Position numbers and translations under genes: made by a program. A DNA stretch of 64,000 nucleotides, from positions 73,412 through 137,411 of the forward strand of contig CAWBBL010000024.1 in assembly GCA_963786985.1 (NCBI GenBank), given 5' to 3'. Each line of letters begins with the position of its first letter. The first letter of the stretch is position 1. The notes beneath the pieces were generated by a model. It made no database searches and was not told where the DNA came from. It saw nothing but the letters and a program-made list of their open reading frames with translations. Shown piece by piece: positions 27,625 through 36,583 of the stretch. This stretch comes from Desertimonas sp963786985. Lineage in GTDB: Bacteria; Actinomycetota; Acidimicrobiia; Acidimicrobiales; Ilumatobacteraceae.

Positions 27625-28119
27625 CTACCTACCCAACTGGCCGCGGACTGCGCCGGCCAGGAATGCCGCGTTTTGCACGTTGACGTAGTACTGGTCGGGG
27701 TGCTTGACGATGTCCTTTGCCAGTGCCGGGTCGACAAACGTGCAGCCCGATGTGTTCCCGCCGATCACTTCGCCTGTGGAGAGCACGATCTCGGGCGCGG
27801 GCGGAATGAAGTAAACGACGTCCGGACCGACGGCGCCGGCCGGTGCGAAGTGGATTGCGGCCCACGTCGCCGGAGTGATGTTCTTGACGGTGAGCTCGTA
27901 GCAGACCTCGCCGCGAGCGGCACGGACCCTGATCTCGGCGAGGCCGGTGCCGTCGGGATCGCCCGGGCCGGGGACCTCGGCGGCGCCATTCAGGTCGGCG
28001 GACAGCGGGCGGCCGCCGAATGACGCGGCCGAGGTCGACAAGGTGGCCATCACGGCGAGGCCGGCGACGGCGACGCCGATGCCAGCCATGGTGGTGCGTC
28101 GTGCATTGAGAAGGTTCAT
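27625..28119 (-). CDS. Secreted CHRD-domain protein
   Basis: 164 aa from ATG 28119 (minus; AGGAGATCATC upstream). The signal peptide is TTMAGIGVAVAGLAVMATLS followed by TSAASFGG. The CHRD domain follows: LSADLNGAAEVPGPGDPDGT, GLAEIRVRAARGEVCYELTV, WAAIHFAPAGAVGPDVVYF and DQYYVNVQNAAFLAGAVRGQ. CHRD domains (chordin) are extracellular beta domains of unclear function in bacteria, often in Ilumatobacter-like genomes. A four-unit 14-bp repeat lies in its upstream region. Confidence 0.9.
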   Translation of the reverse strand: MNLLNARRTTMAGIGVAVAGLAVMATLSTSAASFGGRPLSADLNGAAEVPGPGDPDGTGLAEIRVRAARGEVCYELTVKNITPATWAAIHFAPAGAVGPDVVYFIPPAPEIVLSTGEVIGGNTSGCTFVDPALAKDIVKHPDQYYVNVQNAAFLAGAVRGQLGR

Positions 28120-28269
28120 GATGATCTCCTGGTCAACGTTGTGTTCAGCGCAGGACTTCGGAGCAGCCGAGCCGTCCGGATCAGCGGGAGCCGACGAAAC
28201 CGAATGTCGCGACCAACTGACGCCTCACGCACCTGCGCCGCCGCGTCATGTCGGCATTGACGCGCCGCC

Positions 28270-28319
28270 GTCAACGGAAAGCTGTCAACGGAAAGCTGTC
28301 AACGGAAGCGCGTGAACGA
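28270..28319 (+). repeat. 14-bp tandem direct repeats upstream of CHRD gene
   Basis: GTCAACGG occurs at 28270, 28284 and 28298, separated by AAAGCT, with a weaker GTGAACGA at 28312. The strict 14-bp period lies 150-200 bases upstream of the CHRD start codon and right after the stop of the SARP gene. Could be an operator array or a slippage tract. Confidence 0.7.
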
Positions 28320-28339
28320 CAGAAGCTCGATGGGTCCGT

Positions 28340-31214
28340 CTAACCGTCACCATCGTCAGTTCGGTTCCGAAGTGCATCAATCGCGGCGAGCGCGGCGTGG
28401 GCAGCAGCGGTAATGCTGCGGGTTGCTCCAAGTGCGCTGAGTTCATCGAAGCGCGCAGCGCCCAGGGTGGTGCTCGCCCAGATGCGGGCGTCGTGGAGTC
28501 GGTCGGCTTCCTCGCCATAGGTGGGGTTGTCGGTGTGGTCGACGGCGCCGAGCAGTTCGGCGAGAGGTTCGGGGGCGTCGGCTCGTTGGAAGAGGACGGC
28601 AAGATTGCGCAAGGTGGTGAGCTGCTCGGGTGTGTTGGCAATGCGATTCCAGTGGTTGACGGCATCGGCGAAATCGTCGAGCGCTGCGAAGGGGTCGCCG
28701 GTGCGCGCTCGTAGGGAGCATGACGAGACGATCGCCGCTCCTTCGAGGTAGCGGTTGTTGACTTTGCGGGCTTCGCGCAAGGCGTCGTCGTAGTGGATGA
28801 GGGCCTGTTGCGAGTCGCGTCCGTGGCACAGTTCGCCGCGGGTGTAGGCGACCCAACCTCGGGCGGACGGTGACAGGGGCAGCTGGTCGAGATCGGCCAG
28901 TGCGGTTTCGGCGTCGGGATCGGGATCGCCGCCGTAGGCGGCTGCCAGGGCGATGCCGCTGCCGGCGATGGCCTGAAAGTGCAGGTCGCCGTGGCGGCGG
29001 GCGAGATGCATCATCGCGCGTGCCGTTGTGCTGCTGTGATCGACTCGCCCGTCGAACAGGCCGGCGTCGGTGAGGGCGTCGAGAGCCGGCAGCGCGTACG
29101 GGGTGTCGCCGGCGCGCTCGGCGGCCTCGTGGGCGAGTCCTCGGGCGTCGGCGATGTTGCCGCGGCGAATGAGGCGTGTGGCGGCCGCGGCGAGGAGGAC
29201 AGGACGATGAGGGTCGTCGGCGGCGACCCGGTCGAGGAGTTGTTCCGCCCAGAGCAACGGCTCGTCGACGAAGCGGGCCTGCGCGTAGAGATAGAGGTGG
29301 GCTGAAAGGCCGGCGGCGAGACCAAGGTCATGGTCGAATGCCCAGTCCCGGGCGACGCGCAGTTCTGCGAAAATGGACTCGACACGAGCCTGTGCGGCCG
29401 CCTCACCGGCGGTGCGTAGCTCGGCGTCGGCGGCGCGGGTGACGTCGGCGAACCATTCGGCGTGGCGGCGAGCGAGTTCGTCGGCCCGGCCAGCGGAGGC
29501 GAGGCGTTGTCGCGCGAATGCGCGGATGGTCTCGAGGAGATAGAAGCGGGCCGGCGTGCGGCTGCGATCGATGTTGACGAGCGATCGACGGGTGAGGGTG
29601 CGCACGACGTCGATCACGCCGGGTTGTTCGAGTACACCTTCGATGTCGGTAGCGACGATCGGCCCGGCGAAAATGGAGAGGGCGGCGAGGATGCCGGCTT
29701 CGGTGTCGTCGAGGTGGGCCTCAGACCAGGCGAGAACATCGTGCAGGCTGCGGTGGCGCGCCGGGGCGTGACGGCGGCTCGAGCGAAGCGCGTAGAGCTG
29801 TTCATCGAGGGCATCGGCGAGTTCTCCGGCGGTCGTGGTGTCGAGTTGGGCGGCGGCCATCTCGATCGCCAGCGGGAGGCCGTCGAGACGTTGCACGAGC
29901 CGCATCACCGCCGTGTCGTCGGGCGTTGCCCCGACGGATGCGGCGCGCTCGCGAAATAGGGTCGCCGCGGATGCATCGGCGCCCGCGCTGACGAGCGGCG
30001 CCACGGTCCAGAGGTGCTCGCCGTCGATCGCCAGCGGCTCCCGGCTCGTGGCGAGAACGCGAGCTGCCGCACCACCGGACAAGATGCACTCGACGGCGGC
30101 CGCGGTTGCATCGATGACGTGCTCGGCGTTGTCGAGCACGATCAGCACGTCGAGATCGCCGACCGAGGGCAGGATGTCTACGGCGGCCCTTCCATCGGCA
30201 CTGAGGCCAAGCGTTGTCACGATGGCGTCGGGCACGGCCGCCGGGTTCGCGACGCTAGCCAGCTCGACGAGGCAGGAGCCGAGTTCGGTGTGCTGTGCGG
30301 TGGCGCGGGCGACCTCGAGGGCGAGACGTGTCTTGCCGACACCGCCCGGGCCGGTGAGGGTGACGAGGCGGGTGTTGCCGACGAGCTCGGCGATGAGCTT
30401 CACGTCGTCGTCGCGACCGACGAACGACGACGGCACCAGAGGTAGGACGAACCGATCCGAACGGCCGATTTCGGACGGCGTCCCAGTGGCACGGCGTGGC
30501 CCTGAGTCCTTCAAGGCGATCTGCTCGGCGTCGCGCAGGGCCCGGGTGGGTTCGAGCCCGACCTCGGCGAGCGCCGCAGCGGCCCGACGGTAGGCGCGGA
30601 GCGCGTCAGCGGTCCGGTGGGCGCCGGCCAGCGCCTCGATCAGAACCGCCCACCCGCCTTCGCGCAGAGGCTCCGCGGCGACAAGGGCCTCGGCGACGGC
30701 GACTGCTTCGTCGTGCCGACCGGTGCGGAGCAGGGCGACGGCGCGGGCTTCCCGTGCCCCTCTGCAACGTTCCTCCAGGCGGCGGGCCTCGGCGCGGACG
30801 CGCTCGACGTCTGCGCGGTCGCCGTAGGCGGGGCCGTGCCACAGGTCGAGGGCGGCGGCGAGCAGGTCGGCGGCGTCGGCTCGGATCAGCGCGCTGGGCG
30901 GCGTCGACGAGTGCCTCGAATCGATCGGCGTCGAGGGCGCCGGCTGGTATCGCCAGGGCGTAGCCGCCGCCGCGGGCCACGAGCGTCGGACCGAGGTGGG
31001 CGCGTAGGCGCGACACGTAGGTGCGGAGCGTGGACAAGGCCGTGGGCGGTGCGTCATCCACCCATATCGCCTCAACGAGCGCGTCGAGCCCAACCACGTC
31101 GCCATGAGCGGCCAGGAGGACAGCGAGCAGCGTGCGCTGGCTGGTGCTGCCGATGGGGCAGGCGTGACCTTCGGTGTCGACCAGCTCGACGGCCCCGAGC
31201 ACCCGATAGCCCAC
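28340..31214 (-). CDS. AfsR-like SARP regulator: winged helix, BTAD, NB-ARC ATPase, TPR-like C-terminus (one frame break)
   Basis: GTG 31214 (or 31223) begins GYRVLGAVELVDTEGHACPI, a Trans_reg_C winged helix: LAVLLAAHGDVVGLDALVEA, STLRTYVSRLRAHLGPTLVA. The BTAD follows (ALDADRFEALVDAAQ). Near 30893 one base must be dropped to continue DLLAAALDLWHGPAYGDRAD and DALRAYRRAAAALAEVGLEP. NB-ARC motifs: P-loop TLTGPGGVGKTRLALEVA, Walker B VLIVLDNAEHVI, and RVLATSREPLAIDGEHLW. The last ~400 residues are helical repeats. Restored length ~958 aa. SARPs of this class activate pathway genes from direct-repeat operators in response to nucleotide-gated signals. It is divergent from the gene set at 31320-34812, its likely target, with an 11-bp repeat array between them. 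Confidence 0.88.
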
Positions 31215-31246
31215 GTGCCCCACGCTACGACGCGCACCGAAACGCC

Positions 31247-31300
31247 GTGTGATTCGCGTGCGATGTGGTGCGATTCGGATGCAACGGTCGTGCGATGTCC
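31247..31300 (+). promoter_or_regulatory. Candidate SARP operator: five heptamer-like units, ~11-bp period
   Basis: GTGTGAT at 31247, GTGCGAT at 31258, 31268 and 31290, and a degenerate ATGCAAC at 31279 give steps of 11, 10, 11 and 11 bases. It lies 33 bases from the SARP gene's start on one side and ends 20 bases before ATG 31320 on the other. Direct heptamer repeats on one helical turn are the known SARP binding geometry. Downstream, CATTGT at 31307-31312 could be a -10, which would make the 31320 mRNA leaderless and explain the missing ribosome site. Operator role is inferred. Confidence 0.6.
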
Positions 31301-31319
31301 ACCCGTCATTGTCGACCGC

Positions 31320-32129
31320 ATGCGGACCGAACAGCAACTGGTGACGGGCTGGGAGCGCCACCTCGACGTCGCTGACACGCTGCTGCGCCGCTTCGTATTC
31401 CACCTCGCCGCGCTCGATGCCGCCTTTACGTTGGCCGGTTGCGGGCGCACCCTCGACGCCGACGACGTCTCGATGGCCGACCTCGGCCGTCCGGGCGGCT
31501 ACTTCAACGGCGCCGTGTTGATGCGCCCTCCTACCGACTGGAACGACTCGCTGGGACGCATCGAACGTTTCGCCGCCGCCGGTCACGGTCAGTTCTGCTT
31601 GTGGAGCGCATGGCCGACTCCCGACCTGCATGATCGGGGCTGGCAGCTGTCGGGCCATCCGCCGCTCCTGGTTCGTCCGCCACGATCGATGCTCCCGGCT
31701 AGCGAGACAAGCAGACCCCACCTCGAGTTCCGACGAGTGATTTCGCCGTCGGACCTTGCGGCATGGGAAGGAACGACGATCGACTTCTGTCCCTTGGCGG
31801 GACTCGAGGATGCGCCCGTCGGCTCGTTCGCCTCACCCGCACTGCTCGATGACGACCGACTGCGCTTGTTCGTCGGTTGGGAGGGTGCGCATGCCGCCGC
31901 AGTCGCCGCCTCATTCGCATCCCACGGCATCGCCTCGTTCGTCTTCGGCGCAACGATGCCGGCCGCCCGCCGCCGCGGCTTCTGGAAGCAGGCGGCCATC
32001 GCTCTCTTCGAGGCCACCCCCGATCTGTGGTTTGCCGGCGTGTTCGGCGACCACAGCCGGACCGATGCCGAGGCGCTCGGTTCCGTCCCGCTGCTGCGCC
32101 TGACGCTGTGGACTCTCGACCGTCCATGA
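31320..32129 (+). CDS. GNAT-fold acetyltransferase-like protein
   Basis: 269 aa from ATG 31320, no Shine-Dalgarno. The N-terminal half is diverged (WERHLDVADTLLRRFVFHLA, GGYFNGAVLMRPPTDWNDSL). The C-terminal half has the GNAT order: PALLDDDRLRLFVGWEGAHA, AAVAASFASHGIASFVFGAT, then the acetyl-CoA pyrophosphate-binding region as PAARRRGFWKQAAIALFEA, where Q/R-x-x-G-x-G is reduced to RRRGFWK. So cofactor binding may be altered. First gene of the set facing the SARP regulator. Its stop overlaps an ATG of the next gene (ATGA at 32126), suggesting one transcript. Confidence 0.7.
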   Translation: MRTEQQLVTGWERHLDVADTLLRRFVFHLAALDAAFTLAGCGRTLDADDVSMADLGRPGGYFNGAVLMRPPTDWNDSLGRIERFAAAGHGQFCLWSAWPTPDLHDRGWQLSGHPPLLVRPPRSMLPASETSRPHLEFRRVISPSDLAAWEGTTIDFCPLAGLEDAPVGSFASPALLDDDRLRLFVGWEGAHAAAVAASFASHGIASFVFGATMPAARRRGFWKQAAIALFEATPDLWFAGVFGDHSRTDAEALGSVPLLRLTLWTLDRP

Positions 32130-32155
32130 CCAGCCATAACGAAAGGACACGACTC

Positions 32156-33595
32156 ATGCAGTCACTCACCACCCGCACCGACGCCCACGGCAACCCCGTC
32201 TCCGGCTCGCAGACGGCGATCGAGCGTTACGACGCGGCGATCGACCACCTCCTCGCATATCGGAACGAGTTCCTCGACGCGATGACCTCACTCATTGACG
32301 ACGAACCCGAATTCGCCATGGGTCTCGTCCTCGCCGCCTACATGTCGCTCACCTCGACCGATGCGATCGACCTGGAGGGCGCCCGCCAGCTCACCGACCA
32401 ACTCGAATCCCTCACCCTCAACGACCGCGAGACAGCCCACCGCGCCGCCCTCCAAGCATGGGCGTCGGGCGACTGGCACCGCGCCGCTCGCCTCCTCGAC
32501 GATCTGCTCGCCTGCTGGCCAGCCGACCTACTCGGTCTGCTCGTCGGCCATCAACTCGACTTCTTCCTCGGCGACGCAGCCAACCTGCGCGAACGCGTCG
32601 GACGCTCACTGCCGCACCTCGACCACGCCCATCCCCATCACGGCTTCGCAAAGGGGATGTACGCCTTCGGCCTCGAAGAGACCGGCGACTATCCGTTGGC
32701 CGAACATCACGGGCTCGCCGCCCTCGACCGCAACCACGACGACGTGTGGGCCACCCACGCCGTGACCCACGTCTACGAGATGCAAGGCCGAATCGACGAG
32801 GGCATTCGCTTCCTCCGCACCCGCCAGGCCGACTGGGGCGACGGGAACCTGTTCGCCGTCCACAACTGGTGGCACCTGGCCCTGTACCTGCTCGAAGCCG
32901 GCGACACGGCCGAGTCGCTCGCCATCTACGACCGGCGCATCCACAACGACCAGTCCGCCGGAGTACCTCTCGAGATGCTCGATGCCAGCGCCCTGCTGTG
33001 GCGACTGCACCTCGACCGAGCAGATGTCGGCGGTCGCTTCGACCCACTTGCCGACGCCTGGGCAACCCGCACCACACAGCAACCGTGGTACGCGTTCAAC
33101 GACCTGCACGCCGTGATGGCGCTGGCCGGCGCTGGACGAACCGACGAGACAAGAGCAGTCATCGCTCGATTGTCGGCGTACGTCGCTGCCAACCGGCCGA
33201 CCTCCAACGTCGACATGACCGCCGCCGTCGGGCTGCCCGCCTGCCGCGCCGTGCTCGCCCACGTCGAAGACCGCCACGCCGACGTCGTCGACGAACTGAT
33301 GCCGATCCGCACGATCCTCGCCCGCTTCGGGGGCTCGCACGCCCAACGCGACGCGCTGCAACGCACATTGGTCGACTCGACCATCCGCAGTGGCCAACTC
33401 GACCTCGCCCGCAGGCTCATCGACGAACGGCTCGCCGTACGCGAGACCAGCGTCTGGTCGTGGCAACGCCGCGGCCAGGTGCTCACTGCTCACGGCGACA
33501 CGGTTGCCGCCGATCGAGCCAATCAGCACGCAGCAGCCCATGCGGCTCGGTTTACCGCCGCGGCTGCTGAGCCGACGTCACCAATCGCCGACTAA
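32156..33595 (+). CDS. StaR-like tetratricopeptide-repeat protein
   Basis: 479 aa. ATG 32156 has GAAAGGA eight bases upstream and is preferred to ATG 32126, which overlaps the previous stop. Helical hairpins run through the whole length (RAALQAWASGDWHRAARLLD, GMYAFGLEETGDYPLAEHHG, WATHAVTHVYEMQGRIDEGI, NWWHLALYLLEAGDTAESLA). It resembles the TTC38/StaR-like group (cd05804), whose StaR member sits in a glycopeptide-type gene cluster; the reaction is unknown. NWWHLALY and HAVTHVYEMQ are the usual conserved patches. Cytoplasmic; second gene in the putative SARP-controlled operon. Confidence 0.82.
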   Translation: MQSLTTRTDAHGNPVSGSQTAIERYDAAIDHLLAYRNEFLDAMTSLIDDEPEFAMGLVLAAYMSLTSTDAIDLEGARQLTDQLESLTLNDRETAHRAALQAWASGDWHRAARLLDDLLACWPADLLGLLVGHQLDFFLGDAANLRERVGRSLPHLDHAHPHHGFAKGMYAFGLEETGDYPLAEHHGLAALDRNHDDVWATHAVTHVYEMQGRIDEGIRFLRTRQADWGDGNLFAVHNWWHLALYLLEAGDTAESLAIYDRRIHNDQSAGVPLEMLDASALLWRLHLDRADVGGRFDPLADAWATRTTQQPWYAFNDLHAVMALAGAGRTDETRAVIARLSAYVAANRPTSNVDMTAAVGLPACRAVLAHVEDRHADVVDELMPIRTILARFGGSHAQRDALQRTLVDSTIRSGQLDLARRLIDERLAVRETSVWSWQRRGQVLTAHGDTVAADRANQHAAAHAARFTAAAAEPTSPIAD

Positions 33596-33632
33596 CCACG
33601 CCCAGTCCCGACCCCACCAGGAGCCCATCACC

Positions 33633-34022
33633 ATGTCCACCAACCGCATTTCGAAGACACGCCGTCGCCGCGTCGTGCGCGGAACCCGCGCCGCGGCCGG
33701 CATCGCCGCACTGATCACCCCCTTCGCCATGGCGTCGTGTGCGGCGTTCGCCGACAGAACGGCCGACTTCTACCACGACGTCCTCCAGCGAGTCTGTTCG
33801 GGGCAGCACGGCATCGTCGTCCGCACCGCCGACGCCCTCTCCTGCGAGAACGTCACGCCATCGCCCCACCGGATCTACGTCCTCGACGTCGTCGACCATG
33901 TCTGCGAGGAACTGCTCGATCAGACGTTCTCGTCGGGACCAATCAGCGGACCGTCCGACGGCTCGATCATCACCTGGACGTGCTCGACCGGTGACATGCC
34001 GGTCGCAGTCACCGACAACTAG
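33633..34022 (+). CDS. Small secreted Cys-containing protein
   Basis: 129 aa from ATG 33633, nine bases after AGGAG. Twin-Arg-like basic start (KTRRRRVVRG), hydrophobic GIAALITPFAMASCA; the cysteine after AMAS could be a lipidation site (lipobox AMASC is weak) or the end of a signal. The mature part has five further cysteines (VCSGQHG, LSCENVT, VCEELLD, WTCSTGD). No family recognised. 37 bases after the TPR gene, same strand, so co-transcribed. Confidence 0.65.
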   Translation: MSTNRISKTRRRRVVRGTRAAAGIAALITPFAMASCAAFADRTADFYHDVLQRVCSGQHGIVVRTADALSCENVTPSPHRIYVLDVVDHVCEELLDQTFSSGPISGPSDGSIITWTCSTGDMPVAVTDN

Positions 34023-34176
34023 CGGGACATCGAACGCATCAGCGCTGACGCCATCTCAGCGGTCCACCCGCCTTGATCGCGGCCTCGCAGCATGCCATTC
34101 GGCAACCAGGACACCGGTTCACGATCCCTCGTCAAACGCACCAGCCCAACCCACCCACACCAGCAAGGAGCCCCAC

Positions 34177-34812
34177 ATGACAACCACCTCCACCCCGACC
34201 CGCCGGCGGACCCACCTCCGAGCAGCCCGGCTTGCGGCCGCCACGATCGGTCTCGCCTCAGTCATCGCCAGCGGCACCGCCATCGCCTCGACGTCCGACA
34301 CCAGCCCCGACAGCCAAGTCCTCGAAGTCGACGTCGCCGAAGACGGCACCCGATTCGTCATCGCCGAAGCCCCCGTCTTCGACGACGGCTTCCCCGCCCA
34401 CGGCAACGCCTTCGTCACCCAGGGATACATCTATCCGGCCGGAACGCTCACCGACAGCAACGGCGTCAACCCCGACGGCACCCCCGAGTTCCCCGACGAG
34501 GTCATCGGCGAATGGAGCTGCAGCGGCTACTTCATCGGCGAGGGCGCACACGCCACGGAGGGAGCGTGGGTGTACACCACCCAGCTGTTCGCCTTCGGCG
34601 ACGACGCCGACACCGGGGCCGAGACAATCGTCGTCACCGGCTACGAAGGCGCCGAAGTCGGTGCGATCGTCACCGGCGCGATCACTGGCGGCACCGGTGA
34701 CTACGCCACCGCCAGTGGTGCGGCCGCCCAACAACTGATCGGGATCAACAACCCCGATCTCCCCACGATGGGCATCAACAAGACCGTCGAGCTCACCATC
34801 GACAGCGACTAA
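34177..34812 (+). CDS. Secreted allene-oxide-cyclase-like (dirigent-fold) protein
   Basis: 211 aa from ATG 34177, six bases after AAGGAG. Signal: RRRTHLRAARLAAATIGLAS then VIASGTAIAS. The mature part is a beta barrel with G/T-rich strands: GNAFVTQGYIYPAGTL, EVIGEWSCSGYFIGEGAH, VYTTQLFAFGDDADTGAETI and GAIVTGAITGGTGDYATASG. The last is the 'GGTG-Y--A-G' loop of AOC-barrel/dirigent-like proteins. Bacterial members are often secreted near natural-product or stress genes. Last gene before a strong terminator, so the operon from 31320 ends here. Confidence 0.75.
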   Translation: MTTTSTPTRRRTHLRAARLAAATIGLASVIASGTAIASTSDTSPDSQVLEVDVAEDGTRFVIAEAPVFDDGFPAHGNAFVTQGYIYPAGTLTDSNGVNPDGTPEFPDEVIGEWSCSGYFIGEGAHATEGAWVYTTQLFAFGDDADTGAETIVVTGYEGAEVGAIVTGAITGGTGDYATASGAAAQQLIGINNPDLPTMGINKTVELTIDSD

Positions 34813-34828
34813 CGACACGCTCCACCGG

Positions 34829-34865
34829 GTGCCGGTGACCACCGGCACTCGGGAGTTGTTTTCCG
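34829..34865 (+). terminator. Probable intrinsic terminator
   Basis: Perfect 8-bp stem GTGCCGGT / ACCGGCAC with a GACC loop (34829-34848), followed 7 bases later by a T-rich run (GTTGTTTT). It sits 17 bases after the stop of the 34177 gene. Confidence 0.75.
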
Positions 34866-34927
34866 GTCAGAACCCGTCAGGCCCACGCCATCCCTACCAC
34901 TTCTCTCGCACCCATGGAGGACGTGTC

Positions 34928-35728
34928 ATGACCACGACCCTGATCACCTCCCAAGCACTCTGGGTGGATGAGCGCGGCGACGGCCCGCCCGTTCTGCTCA
35001 TTGCCGGACTCGGCGATCCCGCCGAAGCGTGGACGTTCCAACAGGAGGAACTCTCCGCCCACTACCGAACCATCGCCTTCGACAACCGCGGCGTCGGCCG
35101 GTCACCCCTGCCCGACACCCCACTCACGGTGGAGGGCATGGCCGACGACGCCGCCACCATCCTCGACGAGCTCGATATCGATCGGGCCGACATCGTCGGC
35201 TTCTCTGGAGGCAGCGTGAATGCCCAGGAGCTGGCGATCCGGCACCCCGAACGGGTCAAGAGCCTGGTACTCGTCGGGACATTCGGCCAGACCGACCGGT
35301 ACTTCGAGGCGATGGTCCGCATGTTCACGTGGATGATGGATCAAGCGCCGTCGCCCCAGGCCTTCCTCGAGGCCTTCTATCTCTGGATCTACACGGTCCA
35401 AGCACACGAGAACGGGTTCGTGGACCAGCTGATCGAGGATGCCCTGGCGTTCCCGCACCAACAGTCGCTGGAGTCGATCCACCAGCAACTCGATGCCTGG
35501 GGACACCACAGCACGCTCGACCGGCTCGGCCAAGTCGCCGCGCCGACCCTCGTGATCGCCGGCGGGAAGGACCTCGTCTGCCCGCCCCACCTGGGTAAGG
35601 CGGTCGCTGACGTCATCCCCGGCGCCAAATTCGAGGTGTGGCCGGAAGCGGCCCACCAACCCTTCCAGGAAGAACCAGCCAGGTTCAACGCAAGGCTGGA
35701 AGCCTTCTGGACGAGTCTCGAACACTGA
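34928..35728 (+). CDS. Alpha/beta-fold hydrolase
   Basis: 266 aa from ATG 34928 (GGAGGA upstream). Oxyanion strand VLLIAGLGDPAEAW, nucleophile elbow GFSGGSVNA with Ser in G-x-S-x-G, acid in VIAGGKDLVCPPHL and catalytic His in PEAAHQPFQEEP complete the triad. A lid of ~60 residues (FEAMVRMFTWMMDQAPSPQA) covers the pocket. Likely an esterase, lactonase or C-C hydrolase; cytoplasmic. It follows the terminator with its own leader, so its link to the SARP operon is positional only. Confidence 0.88.
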   Translation: MTTTLITSQALWVDERGDGPPVLLIAGLGDPAEAWTFQQEELSAHYRTIAFDNRGVGRSPLPDTPLTVEGMADDAATILDELDIDRADIVGFSGGSVNAQELAIRHPERVKSLVLVGTFGQTDRYFEAMVRMFTWMMDQAPSPQAFLEAFYLWIYTVQAHENGFVDQLIEDALAFPHQQSLESIHQQLDAWGHHSTLDRLGQVAAPTLVIAGGKDLVCPPHLGKAVADVIPGAKFEVWPEAAHQPFQEEPARFNARLEAFWTSLEH

Positions 35729-35932
35729 TCTCCACGCTGAGGCCTGCCAGACGTCCCGCGAGCTCGTCATCTGCCGTCGGCGCCACGAGGTGTCGACGAG
35801 TACGCCGACAACTCGCTCCGGGCGGTCCGTGAAACCGCCTCGTCGGCCTTTCCACCAATCGACGAGCACTCAAGTTCCTCACCCGAGGGCCTCAGACGCA
35901 CAATCACCTGCGGAGAATGTTGAACTAGGTAG

Positions 35933-36358
35933 ATGCGCCTCGAGTCGCTCTACCGCATGGTGTTCGACTATCCGCACGAATGGAGCGTCGCCCTCGGCGG
36001 AGATGGGACCGAGAGCAAGCATCTGTTCCTCGCCGAAGGACGATGCGACGGACGCATTAGCGGGACGATGCGAGGCGCCAATCACCCACTTCGCCGCGGA
36101 GACGGAACGTACTGCCCTGACTTCGACGGGGTGATCTCCACCGATGACGGCGCCACAGTGCTGTTTCACTGCGGTGGCTACGGGCGCGCTTACCCCCAGG
36201 GTGCTCGCCAGATCGTGTGCTGGCTCACCCACGTGAGTGACGACGAGCGCTATCGCTGGCTGAACGACGTGGTGTGCGTCGGCACCGGCGAAGTCCGCTC
36301 CGATCGACTCCTCATCGACGTGGCCGAACTGATCTGGGAGCCGCCGTCCGAGGACTAG
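35933..36358 (+). CDS. DUF3237-family protein
   Basis: 141 aa from ATG 35933. RLESLYRMVFDYPHEWSVAL, HLFLAEGRCDGRISGTMRGA, GTYCPDFDGVISTDDGATVL and DDERYRWLNDVVCVGTGEVR match DUF3237, a beta-barrel family of unknown activity common in Actinomycetota. Intact, single gene. Confidence 0.82.
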   Translation: MRLESLYRMVFDYPHEWSVALGGDGTESKHLFLAEGRCDGRISGTMRGANHPLRRGDGTYCPDFDGVISTDDGATVLFHCGGYGRAYPQGARQIVCWLTHVSDDERYRWLNDVVCVGTGEVRSDRLLIDVAELIWEPPSED

Positions 36359-36583
36359 GCACGACGTCGCCGAGCATTCGCGCGGTCGATGCATCCGACC
36401 CCGTCAACATGCGCGGATCGCCGGGGTTACAGGTCGATCCGGGTCAGCGCTGCGCGGTCGGGCCTTGGTCGCCCATATCGCGTCGTCGGACGCCGTCAAC
36501 CCGACGACGAACGATGGCACCTCGTAGCGCGGTCTTGCAGCTGTAGCGCCATCCGGCTCGACTCAGACTGGCAGGATTTGGAG

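Noticed and set aside
28260..28320. CRISPR array
   Set aside because: Unit period of 14 bp with only 6-bp interspaces and no cas genes; it is a simple tandem repeat.
35102..35869. 255-codon minus-strand ORF
   Set aside because: Antisense to the alpha/beta hydrolase with a complete catalytic triad.
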